Below are positions 24,860 to 36,920 of a stretch of DNA of 64,000 nt, in pieces. Every line of letters starts with the position of its first letter. Position 1 is the first letter of the stretch. The stretch lies in assembly GCA_002633005.1 (NCBI GenBank), contig NMRA01000095.1:187881-251880 (forward strand), in the 5' to 3' direction. Below the pieces are notes generated by a model. It ran no database searches and was not told the origin of the DNA. It was given only the letters and a program-made list of their open reading frames with translations. Position numbers and translations under genes: made by a program. The DNA comes from Phoronis australis. Its lineage: Eukaryota > Phoronida > Phoronidae.

Positions 24860-27800
24860 CTGGAACAGAAGTTTTCACATCAGGCGAATATCAACGACAT
24901 GCAGCAAATGGAAGCAAACACGCACGGAAATTTACCGCAGTTGAAAATCTTTAACATACATCAAAGTAAATATCGTTTTGATTAAATCGGTGTAGGCCTA
25001 CTTTTTCCCAGAGCCGATTGTACACGTTTACACCTAGAGACTTGATATCTCGAACGAGAAAACAGTTGGAAATTCAATAGGTCTTGGCTGACTTTGTTAC
25101 AACCATGCAAGGCGAGTTGTCATCATCTGTTAGCGAGTTCAACTCTGGTAGTGTTATTGAATTAAAAATATCGATACAATGTTTCTCCTAAACCACTTTT
25201 CGTTCTTTTTTACCGCATAAAGTGTTTTGAGATTATCGACTCCACAACGACATGAAATGGACATTAACTATCAAGATGCATGTAGTCTAGAGAAATGATT
25301 ACTTATTGTTTGCCTACATGTGTTTTATTAACTACTCCAAGCCTAATAATTCTTGTGGGAGGATAAGGTTAATTCAAGCCCTTGGAAATGAACAATTTAT
25401 TGGGCTTGTTAGGCTTAAGTTGGGCGATTTCATCTGCAGCAGTGTTTCCGTTTCGTAAATGCATTGTGGGACGGTTGCCGACTCGTAATCATTACCTAGA
25501 TTCAAACTTACAGCGGGAAACTGTCTTCACGCGCACGACTCTTTCCGGTTGAGACTGTACCCAGCACGTACTATGGAAATTGAACGACTGATGAACAAAA
25601 TTGCTTGACATGACCTTACATGTACCTTGACCGTTTATCCAAAATACAGTCACGTTCTTCACCCACACGCCTTCTCGCGTTTAATCCCCTAAGTTAACTT
25701 TCCACGAAAATATGTGTCTATCAATTTTTGAAGATGACCTTTTTTAATTCGCTCAGGTAATGCTGGCTTCTAAAATAGTTTGAACTGCGCTAGCTGGAGT
25801 GCCATCCCTAACGCAGGCTTGCATGTGGAGCTTGACAACATAGATTTAATGGATTCTCAACCCCTCTAACGTTTTGTCCTTTTTGGCTCATGTTCAGAGG
25901 ATTTTTTCAGAACGTACCTGTAAAATGCTTGATCACATTCGCATTTCTGTTCGTCTTCTCCATTGATGCAGTCACGTGATCCATCGCACAAGCTACCGAT
26001 GGAGATGCAGGACCCATCGACGCATTTCCACTGCGAAAGTGGCGAACACTTGATTTTCTCCTTAAATGGCCTCTTCTTGCAGAGCACATTCAATGGTCTT
26101 GTTGAAAGTGAAGTTTCATTTTCACCCAGTTGGATAATACAAGGGCGCATAGTTATATCCCACGTAACAACTAGATCTTTGCCATAGTATTCTCGTTGGA
26201 CATTGGTCCAGATCACACTTAAATCCGAATTTGAGACATTTGAAAGAACCAAACAACCTGAAGAATTGCGATTAATCCAGGTAGACCCATAGCTGGGCAA
26301 ATGGCGCCAAATGTCTAGCAGATATCTTACCCAATAGATGTCGCCCTGGCTGATGGAAGCTATGTCAGAATGATAACGCTTGCATAACTGTTCGGCCTCG
26401 TTGAAGCCTAATGGCTCGTTTAAGCGATTCATAGAAGTCAACATTTTGTAACAAGAACTCCCCATGTATTTCCATCCCTCCGGACAACTTCGCCCTTGAG
26501 GGAATGCCGGTGGTTCATAAGTTGTGTTGCTGACCTTTTGTTTGCAAACGGTTGATGCAAATTTAAATTGAAAGTTACAAGGAATCTTAAACCAGCTACC
26601 TCCCACATAGGGATTTCTAACAATCATTACACTGCAGTGACTTGCTGACTCGCGTACAGGTTGCATTTGGTTGATGTTAATTACTTTACGCAAGTCGTTG
26701 TCATAGCCGTCTAGGAGTACTTTCAAATAAGACGTGGCACGATCGCCAGGTGAGAACCACTTCGTAAAAACAAGAGGGTTGCCATCAGTCCATCTCAGGT
26801 CACCGTCGTCAGTATCACGCAGGCCCAAGTAAATTGCACCGTACGCTTTATTAGCGTAAACAGACCTCTTCCAGTGAGTTTGCAAGGACCTAAGAATGAA
26901 GTTGTACTCGTCTTCACTCAAGATGCTCACCAGGTATTCCCCTTTTGACCTACATTCCTGGCCTGACGCGCGCCACGTGGTACTAGCTGGCAAATCGAGC
27001 AATCGGTAACAGGAACCCTTGTAAAACAAACGATTTTGATCGCACAGGGTGTTTTCAAAGGGCGGTGATTTCTCTTCTCCAATTGTATTGTATACGATGG
27101 TAAAACTATTTGTGTTCTTCGATAAAGTGACTGACAATCTATCGGTAGTTATTGTAGGAAAGGTGACGATACAGTTGTACTTACAGCGTTCCACAGTACC
27201 AACTTCATTGTTAAACAAATAACCGAGTGAGTGGGTGGTGACTTTTCCACTGTATTTATCTGCACATGTGTTGTGAAGTACCTCATTGTCGATTTCCACC
27301 TCCACCTCGTTCAAGTAAACGAAAAATATCAGTTCGAAATGCGCATCTGAAAAGTCAGGCTCTCGGCAGACAATGTTACTTGTAATTTCCCAGGTTACTA
27401 TTGAAACAGGTAATGCTGTAACCATGCCGCATGAACTAAAACCGATATAGGAACTTGATTCAGGGATGGAGACTGTATTTTTGTTACAAAAATTCTTACT
27501 ATAGGGGATGTCGTAAACGCTGCTCCAGAGCTGCAATTTAAAAGAAAACGCCTCAAATGACCACGGGCAAAGGGATAGGAATGTAACAAGGCTTCCGTTT
27601 TCGACTTGAACTGAAGATGTGCCGATCATAGTTGCGAAGTCAATGTCTTTGAACAACCAAAGATATTGCGAGCAGGAAAACGAGCCGATATCGGCAAAGT
27701 CGTGCATTGCCAGCTCAGTTATGGTAACTCTGTAGTTAGTAGGTATGGATAAGCCAAAAGTAGCGACTCGTGTTTGATGAAGTGGAGTTCCAGGAAGCTT

Positions 27801-29384
27801 TTGTACAACGTCACAAATATGACGTTTCGGTGAATATGCGACAAATGAATCCTGGGTAAAAACACGCCCTCTGCATTCAGTCTCTTCTATAAACATTTTC
27901 AGTGTTGGAGAGAGCGACGATTTCACAGTCGATGCGTAAAACAGTATGGTTAAATACTGTGTGGATGAATAAAAGGATTTCAAAGCACCCTGCTTTCTGC
28001 AAAACGGACCATAGGGTGGCGCTGAAGTATTGGGACCATCAAAGAGAATGAGCCCACTATAGGCGCAGTTTTCAAGTGGGTCCACATTTAAGAGCGCGAC
28101 ATTGACTTTAATATACCTCCTCGCATGCGCAGCTTTAAAGAACCACAGACATTGGCCCAAATCGGCACCTAATAATTGTAACCTGATTGGAGACAACGTG
28201 ACCAGATTGTAACCCGGGTTATGCCACACTCCACAGCTATTGTCCTTTACAGCATTATATGACACGCTAAACGGCAAGCTCGGAGGTGGGACGCTGTCTT
28301 GTTCTATGATGACAAGACACTGAAAAAGCCGTGATCTAAAAGAGCTGACGGAAATGTTGCGATTTGGTGACGAGTTGTCATCTAATTCCTTAAGTCGTAA
28401 CTTTCTACTCCTTAGTGGCCCGTCGTACACGTGCGCGTATACGGTGCCATCGACGGATAAACGGGCAACGACTTGTATTTGATATCCATACTCAACAGAT
28501 AGATGCCACATGTAGACAGACTTGATGACATTTTCATCAACTTTCAGTGTGAACGATGGTTGAGGGTACAACAGTTGATTCAAGACCCCTCTTGCATCAT
28601 GTTCCTTATAAACGCCAACTCCTAGGTAATACAACCCGTCTGATGGACTCAATTCACTATACTTGGCCTCAAACGTCATTTTGTCTAGATTATTGAATTC
28701 CAGCATGACAAACATCTTTGACGAAGACGAAACCAAACTTAGATCCTTTTTAAAACCGCAGAATGTCCCTATTTGTTGAGAACTTTGGTCAGTTCCGTCA
28801 AGTACAATTAACCGGTTGTCAGTGCAGTTCGGGGAATAGACGGTTTCAAACATTGTCAGCGTCAAGTTCACCTGACCGTTGTTACTTGCCTCCAAAGTCC
28901 AGCTGCATGTTTTCCGTGTTAATACCGAATCATTGGCATGAAAACTGGCATTTAATGAAAGTATGCCGATGACGGGTTGAGTCGTATTCACGTGATGGCG
29001 ACATTCGTGCGGGTTATTAGATATCTTAGACAACTGTGAGTAGTAATACTGCACGTAATACGACACTTCTGTCTCCACCGAGTTTTCCAGGAGCCGAACA
29101 GTGACGTTCGTCTCTGAAGTATATCCTCGTCCACTGTTTCTCTGACATGGGTTAAACCTAAGATCCCGAGTCTTCGTTTTAAACTGCAGAACAACATCGT
29201 CGCAATGGGACCTGTCAGATATAAAGAATTGGATCAGAATCACTTTTGCGCTTTGTTCGGTTCCAACGATGATTAGACTTTCAGGGCTGCTACTGTCACC
29301 TACTGGGGAATATGTTAAAATGGGTTCGCTTGTAGCTCCTCTGGCTGCCAGAATGACGATGACTAGGCATGTGGAGATGAACAT
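22648..29384 (-). CDS. Chimeric GRL101-like receptor: CUB, C-type lectin, LDLa, LRR, 7TM
   Basis: Cell-surface rhodopsin-class GPCR of the LDLa/LRR group (GRL101, relaxin-receptor relatives). Exon 1 (29384-25918) leaves in phase 2 at TTTTACAG|GTACGT; exon 2 (24859-22648) enters after TTCTGTTCCAG. The join restores one LDLa module (FYR|CVSGRCIP), giving 1892 aa. Order: signal peptide ~1-19; unassigned region; CUB-like ~128-245, ~384-500 and a divergent one from ~524; C-type lectin ~781-947 and ~967-1102; about seven LDLa modules ~1113-1401; Cys cap and LRRs ~1407-1555; a Cys hinge (DSFRFCCL, DAFSSC); 7TM ~1593-1867 with DRV, CWLP and NPYIY. Ligand and G protein are unknown. The TM core and module calls are firm; CUB boundaries are approximate. 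A donor-like AAG|GTAGG at 22696 could give another C-terminus. Confidence 0.88.
24860..25917 (-). other. Receptor intron, phase 2
   Basis: GTACGT donor and TTCTGTTCCAG acceptor on the minus strand. It interrupts an LDLa module. Nothing else recognisable inside. Confidence 0.8.
25918..29384 (-). CDS. Receptor exon 1: signal peptide, CUB-like and lectin-like ectodomain
   Basis: Starts at ATG with a hydrophobic leader (MFISTCLVIVILAARGATSE). CUB-like segments show the paired-cysteine pattern (C128/C160/C187/C209 and C384/C412/C440/C462). C-type lectin domain 1 has CYRL, WTDG and the final C; its WTDG sits in the usual long-loop region but no clear EPN/QPD sugar motif is seen. C-type lectin domain 2 begins CPEGWKYMGSSCYK. 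The first LDLa module (CSPLSQWKCVDGSCISIG...GEDEQKC) precedes the donor. In-frame codons after the donor are intron read-through, not protein. Confidence 0.88.
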
Positions 29385-32300
29385 GATGACAACTTGCTGA
29401 TACTTCAGTTTTCAGATTGTTAAATAATTTAACATATGCTGCACCTGATTTTATTTCCAGTACTTTATTTTAGAATCTAATATGTCCTTCATGTTACATC
29501 ATGGCCTGTTATTGCAGGTTACCCATGCAGGAAGACCGTTTCCAAACTCGACGAATTGTTGTTTAACTGGCATGCGTGAGATTGGTAGTATGCAGGTGAT
29601 GCATGAAAAAATAAATACAGTAATAGTTAACATAACAAATGTTCTCTAAAGCAAATGTGAATATACAAAATTAACTAAACATTATTTACTTACTTTGTAC
29701 ATGTACGTTGAGGTTTACGCCCTTTCCGAATTTGGATGCGATGTTACAATCACTTCAAGCTAACCTAACCTAAAACTCCAAGAAAAAATCTCGTTTTTTA
29801 TGACATTACTGACTGTCATCAAGGTCATTTCGTTGATTTTTCGACCACAAAAATGTGATAATAACGGGAATGAATAGTGCTTAATTAAATATAAATTGTA
29901 TTCCATAGAGGTGGAGGTCGAAGAATATAGGCAGAGGGCCACCGGCCACAGGAGGCGGAACATTTTTTTTGAGATTGTAAACCAATGATTTTTTAAAAAC
30001 AAAAAGTCCCTATGGAAGTCCTCTTGAAATTCGTGTGTGGAAATTGGAATAGAACATATATGCAAATATTGGAATTGAATGCCCATAAGGGGTGACACCC
30101 AAATCAACTGAACGGAGCCAGTCAGCTAAAACCCGGGGACCCAGTCATCAGAGAGATCCGACAGCGGGGCCGACGTACGTATAGCCACAAGAACGTTGAG
30201 GCGGGAGAACATCAAAACAGTGTTACGTTGGACATGGAGAATAACAGAGCCGAGAAAACTGAGGCAGGGGACATTGTGGGTGAGATGAATGTTCATACTC
30301 TGCAATGCCGCTAAGTGCTCGAAAAAGGGTGTGTAATAAAGTTAGCTTGAATTCTTTTCCGAAGTCATCTTTCTGTGGCAATTTTTATGTCACTGTACAA
30401 TTGTAGCGTGATCACCTCTAAATCGTCACTGCTAATGGGTGGTAAATTATGTCACGGGCTGTTCGTGTATCTATGTTTAGCCGACTTTCGAAAGAGCTGC
30501 GCCATATCAAAATTCAGGCTCTATAATTCCACCAGACGGCGATCACGTCTTCATGGACAGGCGTTCAACTCCCATGTAGTGCTGGGGTAGTTTTCAAACT
30601 AGTGGTATGAAAAACGTTTCAACACCTTTCCTGCTATCAGAATGCCGTAAAGTTTTCAGAGATGTGCAGTGGGATATACTAATGACTTACGGAAAAAGGC
30701 ACACATACTGAAATACCCACTGATGAACGACATCGTGTCCCAAATATTTGCTACTGCGATGAATAAACGGCGGCTAGTAGTCGGGGACTGTGACTGATAC
30801 AGTGGATGCCGTCAAGCTAAAACAAATTATTGAATTAATTTAATTAGATAATTGGAAGGGTTGAAATTTGGATTAGGTCCTCTAATTTTAAATTAAGTAA
30901 CCATTATATGCAGCAGTGTGTGTGTCCACCGCATTCGGGATCAAGCTGATGCTCGCCTTTTCACTATCGGGCTCTACATAGCGCCAACATGAAAAATACC
31001 CTTTTCGTATCTTTACAGTATTGCAGAACTGTAGTTATACGCCAAACTTAGGCGCATGTGCATATAACTGTACTTATATGCCAAACTTAGGCAAACGAGC
31101 CAATTGGTAACAAGCCACGAAAATAGGCGTTATTTCGAATAGAGGTCCATGGGTCGGGGAGCAATGATACAGTAATATAAAACTATTTACCAAATTTCTT
31201 ACAATTCAAATTACCTGTCGCAGGCAGGGTAACAGAAGATCTGCGGCAACACTGGTTGTCTCGCCACGCCGCTTCCATCCTGACTTCACAGGAGACGCAA
31301 ACTCTCACTACTGATGTTGCCGTTAACTGTTGATTCTTTAGTCGTCGTTGTATGCTCCTGGGCTCGCCTAATGCGCAGGAAGCAAATAAAATTCCATACA
31401 TGTAGTTCAGGATGCGTTTCCCGTTGACATAGGTAGCCTTGACAATCTGTATTTGATTTTGACGGTCGAAGAGTGGAAACCCAAAGGGCTGATATCGGGA
31501 GACATTCAGATTGAAGACCAAATTTCTTGAAAGTACGCCAAGGAACTTCGGAGATACAGAGGCAAAAGTAGAAATGTCCGTTATAGTGCCCTAAGTTGTG
31601 GTCAAAACGGGTATGCATGCATTTTAATAAATTGAAAATTCAATTATGGGCATATGCAAGGGACATTACTTGGGCGTAAATGCAAAGCTTAGTCGCATGC
31701 GCCACTTGGGTAAAAAAGACCGCCGGATATAGACCCGTGGGCCTAAAGGCACGGCAATACGGTATAAATATTTCATGACTGACTCAACCAACTACGACTG
31801 GATACAAACTATATGGCCAATACAACAAATGTTGTCTACATCGCACTTCTAAATTTGACTCTTTTTAGTATCGAGTCCTATGCAAACAAAATTTAATTTT
31901 CCAACAGCAACGAAAACAATGCTTTTAAGAACTTGGGCAATATCAAAGCGAAATCTTGCACAGGATTTGACAACATTTCCAACAAATTCACGAACTGGAT
32001 CCGGCAACCCTATGTCATGTGGACTTAAGTTAAAATTCCACCAATAGACGGAGCTGTGGTTGTGTGTTACCGCGTCGGGTGTGGTCCAAGAGAGAGCAGC
32101 CAAATCAAGTGGTTCGGTCGTGTGGTCCTTCAACTTTGAACATTCAACGTACGACGCTGTGCTTCCGGCCACGCCCTGCAAGATGCTTGTCTTGATCTCG
32201 AAACAGGCACGTCGAGTTTTAAGAGTTTATTACAGCTTGTGCTGTACAGTATGTTCCAAAGGACATGCGCGGGTCGCATGGCCGTCGCAACATCAAAAGC

Positions 32301-35300
32301 AGCGACACAGGCACAGTCGGCGCAGAACCGTAAAAACTTGCTGCTGTTCCCGGGGCGTGAAATGAATGGTATTCAAAATTCTATTTCAGGCTCAAAGCAA
32401 TTACACAAACGCGGGTAGACATATCCATTCAAAGCGACTGACATGCAAATTATTATTCAGAGCCGCCGTTCGCAAAGACAACTACAGGTACCAGTTCAGT
32501 GAGGGAGTAACTCAAACGAAAGAAATAGATGTCCTACCGTTACAGCGGACTCACTCTCTCGCACGCGAGTTGTTTACAACGAACAATGGTTTAGTTTGGT
32601 TAGAACTGTGCAAAATAGACACTTTGTTAATTTTTCACTCACCGGCTGGTATTTTATTTCTCTTGTTCTGTTAAAATTATACTATTTTACTTTGGTACGC
32701 AACACCAGTCATTGTTAAACCACTAACTACAACTTAACCAATGTTTTGACACATGTTATTTTCTAAATGATTTGAAAATTGCAAAAGCTTTGCCTATACA
32801 AGTCTGTTTCTCTACTTTCCTGCCGTCTTACTTGCCTATGACTAACTTAAGACTATCTTACAACAAACAATCGCTTGTATGAACAACGACGTGGTTTTTA
32901 AGGATATGATCAACCGATTTTGTAACACTCGAACTAACAGGATTAATGAAAATCTGATCAAGGGGATAAACCCAACAACCACCATGTTAGACTTGTCAAA
33001 AGCCTTCGACATAATGGACTATGGTATTTTACTAGACAAACTTTTCACTCTCATTGGTTAAAGTCTGGCTAATACAATTGTTTGAGAAAATATTTTCTGA
33101 AGTAAACGTTTACCCTGTGTAGGTGTGCGGAAAAATAAAACGAAGATTAAAACTTCCTCAAAATAGGTGAAGTAACATATTTTCTGGGAATACTGAAAAC
33201 TGCAACGATTCGAAATGACTGTGTTCACCCTTAAGACCTTAGAAAATGTTCGGATATCTTGGATTAAACAATGATGCAAAACAGCACGTGTTGCAAATAT
33301 TACAGGGCAGATCCATTTGTGACAAACGAACAATCAGAGAATGTTATAATCAGTTGTGAAAAAATATTCATCCCAAAAATAATTAATTTTTTCCATCCAT
33401 TGTTGAGTGTTATTTATAGTTTCCAATGCATCACTCAACTGTTTGATCTTTTTGCCTGGATAAGAAAATTGTCTCTAAATGTGTGTGACGGACGTACATG
33501 TAAGCAGAGAATTTTAATTATTGAAACAAGGTTTAACATTAATTTTCTAAGAATTGTAAAAAGTTACAATTTTTGTTTCAGATGATGATTTAGTAGAATG
33601 CCTTGAAATTACAAAATAATAATTTTGTGAAGATGTCCTCTAAGAACTTTTTGTCTGACCACTCGATGTAATTTGAGAGAGTGTGATGAACGTACATTAC
33701 AGACGTACGCTCTGAATTTCTAATACCAAACTGTTCGCTGTGGCTAAGGTATCAATTCAGAATAACTCAAACTTCATCTATGGTGTTCTGTTACAAGTAG
33801 TCCAAATTTAAAGTAGTGCATGATGAAAGATGTATTACTATTTTAAATTAAAATCATCCAATTGGCCTTTTGATGAAAATAATGACCATCTCAAATAAGC
33901 CTACAGTGTATGCTGGTTATGCACACTGGCATGTTAACTTTCAACACATTGCAACATAAAGTCCTAAATTCATCAGACATTAAATCAAAATAAATATAGG
34001 GATACGATTTAATAATATACGGAGCCACTAAAATTATCAGATGCTGGCTCATTTTAGCTTTGCATTTAGCTTTTTAAGTTATTTCAGTTTTAAAAAGAAA
34101 CGTTAAATAAAGTTGCACCACGGTTCACGCGCAGGCACATGGGCGTATACAATTATGATTTTCTTAATTCACGATGTTCTTTCGAGTTTCAAAGAACAAA
34201 TATTTGTTGTTCTTTCAGTCGACATCCGTTCTTCCCTTGGCCTCCAACAAATCTCACTCTCATTGCTTAACGCTGGTTCGAAGCTGATTGCGAGGTCAAT
34301 GTTCTCGTCTTGACAAAAATCTTTAAACTAAAAAGATGTGATTGTGTATTGATGTGAAATCATTTTATACAAGCAACCCAAGGCAATGAAAAACACAGGA
34401 ATGACTACAGTGTGACAAAAAGTTTATTTAAGAATCCACAGGTTTATACCTCTTACAAATGCCCAGCATCTCCTTTTAAACACAAAACATAGCATCGCTT
34501 GTTGCAGAAGATATAACACGTTGCTTCCAGCAAAACAGCACGATAACGTGTATTCATTTTATATGTTGTTATTTTCAACTCGAGAGCACATTAAGAAGTA
34601 TTTTGTATGAATACATTTTGCTTCTTCAATTTTCCAAAAACTAAAGACATCCTTGTCGCGGAAGCATGTCACGGATCTAACAAACCACCCCTCGCATCTG
34701 AAATGGCATTGAGTACGAAGTTAAAAGTGAATCTGAAATTGTCTTCATTTTGATTAAAAACTTTTGACGTAACCTAACGTTTTAGCGCTTTTTGTAACGG
34801 ATGTACAGCACTTTTTCATCCAGGAGTTGGCCTTTGACCCCAAGAGGTCGACATAGTGCTACGGATCAAATGATAATTTTTAAATAGTTTAGGCTTCGTG
34901 TGATTGCACAAATTTTGTAATATAGTGAAATGCCCGTAATTGCATGTAGCTTCATTTTAAAAATAGCACACATGAAAATCGGGGAAATTGTTAGGGATAT
35001 GTGTACTCCAAAAATGGGTTTGATTAGAAAAGAAATTGAAAATTGAAGGAAATTGAAACAAGGATCCTGAAACTAGAGAGACTGGGCTTTCAGATGTGAC
35101 CAGAAATGTTAATATTGTTGCAATTCTACTTTTTGCTCGATATTGTCCTTTTCGTGGATATAAGCTTGAGCTAGACCAAAAGACATTGTTAAGCACCGTA
35201 TTTCCTAATTTAATGTTCAGTAATATTAGACAACCTTGATGAAGTAAGCATTTTTCATCAGGTATTGTTTGCATGACCGAGAACCTAGACTAACAATACT

Positions 35301-36498
35301 ACCTTTATCTTCCTCTGTGGACCATTCAAGCATGTAAACGATACAATTTGCAAGTAACAAATCCTCTGGCATATGTTGCGTGTAGGTACGTCAGTTAAAA
35401 CGGTTCCAAGATTCTAGTAAACTGATCAACGCAAAAAGATTGCGATATTAAATACATGTAGTGTTGTTCAGAAGACGCCATGTGATCAGATGTGATTGAT
35501 ATTAAATCTTATTTTTCCACACGGGATAAGTGGGATAATCCTCGTCACTCGTATTGTTTCTATAAAATTATTACCACCAGTCCCAAGCGTCTTTGAGTGA
35601 CGATTTCCTTCGACAGTATGGTTCATTGATTGTAAATATTAGCTTCTCCGAAGCGTGTTTCAAAACAGAATTATATCCGGCATCTAGTTGATACGTTGTC
35701 ATTTCCTCATTCAGGATTCTCAGGGGATCTTTACATAACGGTGTGCCTGTAGGCACGTCATAACAAACTTTTATTCAACAATAACCGACCTTAAATCTAC
35801 ACAAAACAATTATTCTAAGTTCAATTTTGATGAAGTGTTGAGTCATCAGTTGCCCGAAAAAGAATTTTTTTTCAATAATGGACAACTACAAACGACTATA
35901 AAGTACAGAATTCGCCTTTTCTTGAGCTAGAACGTAAATTAAGCATCTCAAAGTACGCAACAGTTTTTTATTTACTAAAGATATAAAATACTGTAAAATA
36001 AATAAGCAGAACGTAAAAAGACCCTTAGTTATAAACTACAGGTATTGTTCATTAGCCTGCCTTATCTGGATGTTAATTATGCGTGCCACTGCAAACACTA
36101 ACGCAATCGACGCGATGAATAATTGATGAGAGGAGGGTTTGTCGTAGACAAACTGAGCCTCAAAGAGAAAAGTTTCGAACTAGGTAACAGACGGGATTAA
36201 TCGTAGAATACCTACTCTCAAGAAAGTTACGTGAATATCCTTCGGCACAGCAGTAAGTGAAAAGTTATCGCGAAAAGCGGAGAGAGAAATTCCAAAAAGG
36301 ACTTTTAAGAAGTGATTGTCGAATTTATAACAGTGATTTCTTCTGAGTAGCCGTCACAGGTAACTTATCGTATGAATGGAGTACATTTTAAGTGAAATTT
36401 CTATTTGAAATCACGAACGAAATCACTGAGCGTGAACTTAATTCATCTTTACATCTAAAGCAACACTATGGATTAGTTGAAACATATGAACAATAGAC
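29385..36498. other. Intergenic region between receptor and K+ channel
   Basis: Separates two divergently transcribed genes, so it should hold both promoters, but no clear TATA/initiator pair could be assigned. It contains a reverse-transcriptase fragment (listed). Related short words around TATGCCAAACTTAGGC occur near 31037-31095. Minus-strand frames at 31183-31618 and 31849-32181 show no family I recognise and are not called. Confidence 0.4.
32879..33061 (+). pseudogene. Non-LTR retrotransposon reverse-transcriptase fragment
   Basis: A 60-codon frame contains TTTMLDLSKAFDIMDYGILLDKL. That is block A of non-LTR (Jockey/CR1-type) reverse transcriptase, in which LDLSKAFD carries the first catalytic Asp. 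The frame closes right after, and I see no downstream FADD block, so this is a decayed remnant of a LINE. Confidence 0.8.
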
Positions 36499-36920
36499 AT
36501 GTCTCAAGACAGTGCGGGTACATTGAATACACGAACTCGCGCCATGTCGATGACAGGACGATCCATGAGTTTCATTCCGGCTGCTGCATCGCAAACTCCG
36601 GGCCAAGCAGCCAGCAACCGAGTGGTGATAAACGTTGGTGGGGTGCGCTATGAAACGTTCAAGTCTACACTTCGGAACATCCCTGACACACGACTTTCGT
36701 GGATTACGGAGTCCACTTCGCACAACATCGACTTTGACCCACACACGGGTGAATACTTCTTTGACCGTCATCCGGGAGTGTTTCTCATGATTTTGAATTA
36801 TTACCGAACAGGTAAACTGCACGCGCCGACCGATGTGTGCGGGCCACTGTTTGAGGATGAGCTGAGCTTTTGGGGAATAGACGAGAAACAGATTGAGCCG
36901 TGTTGTTGGATGAACTACAG
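36499..36920 (+). CDS. KCNC: K+ channel exon 1: N-terminus and T1 domain
   Basis: The ATG at 36499 opens [10 protein letters not shown], a Ser/Thr/Arg-rich head, then T1 from [20 protein letters not shown]. Ends AACTACAG|GTGAGC in phase 2. Contains HAPTDVC and EPCCW, which provide the inter-subunit zinc ligands. Confidence 0.95.

Noticed and set aside
31183-32181. Minus-strand frames between the receptor and the K+ channel
   Set aside because: Composition is not clearly coding, no conserved block is recognisable, and no in-phase splice pairing could be established.
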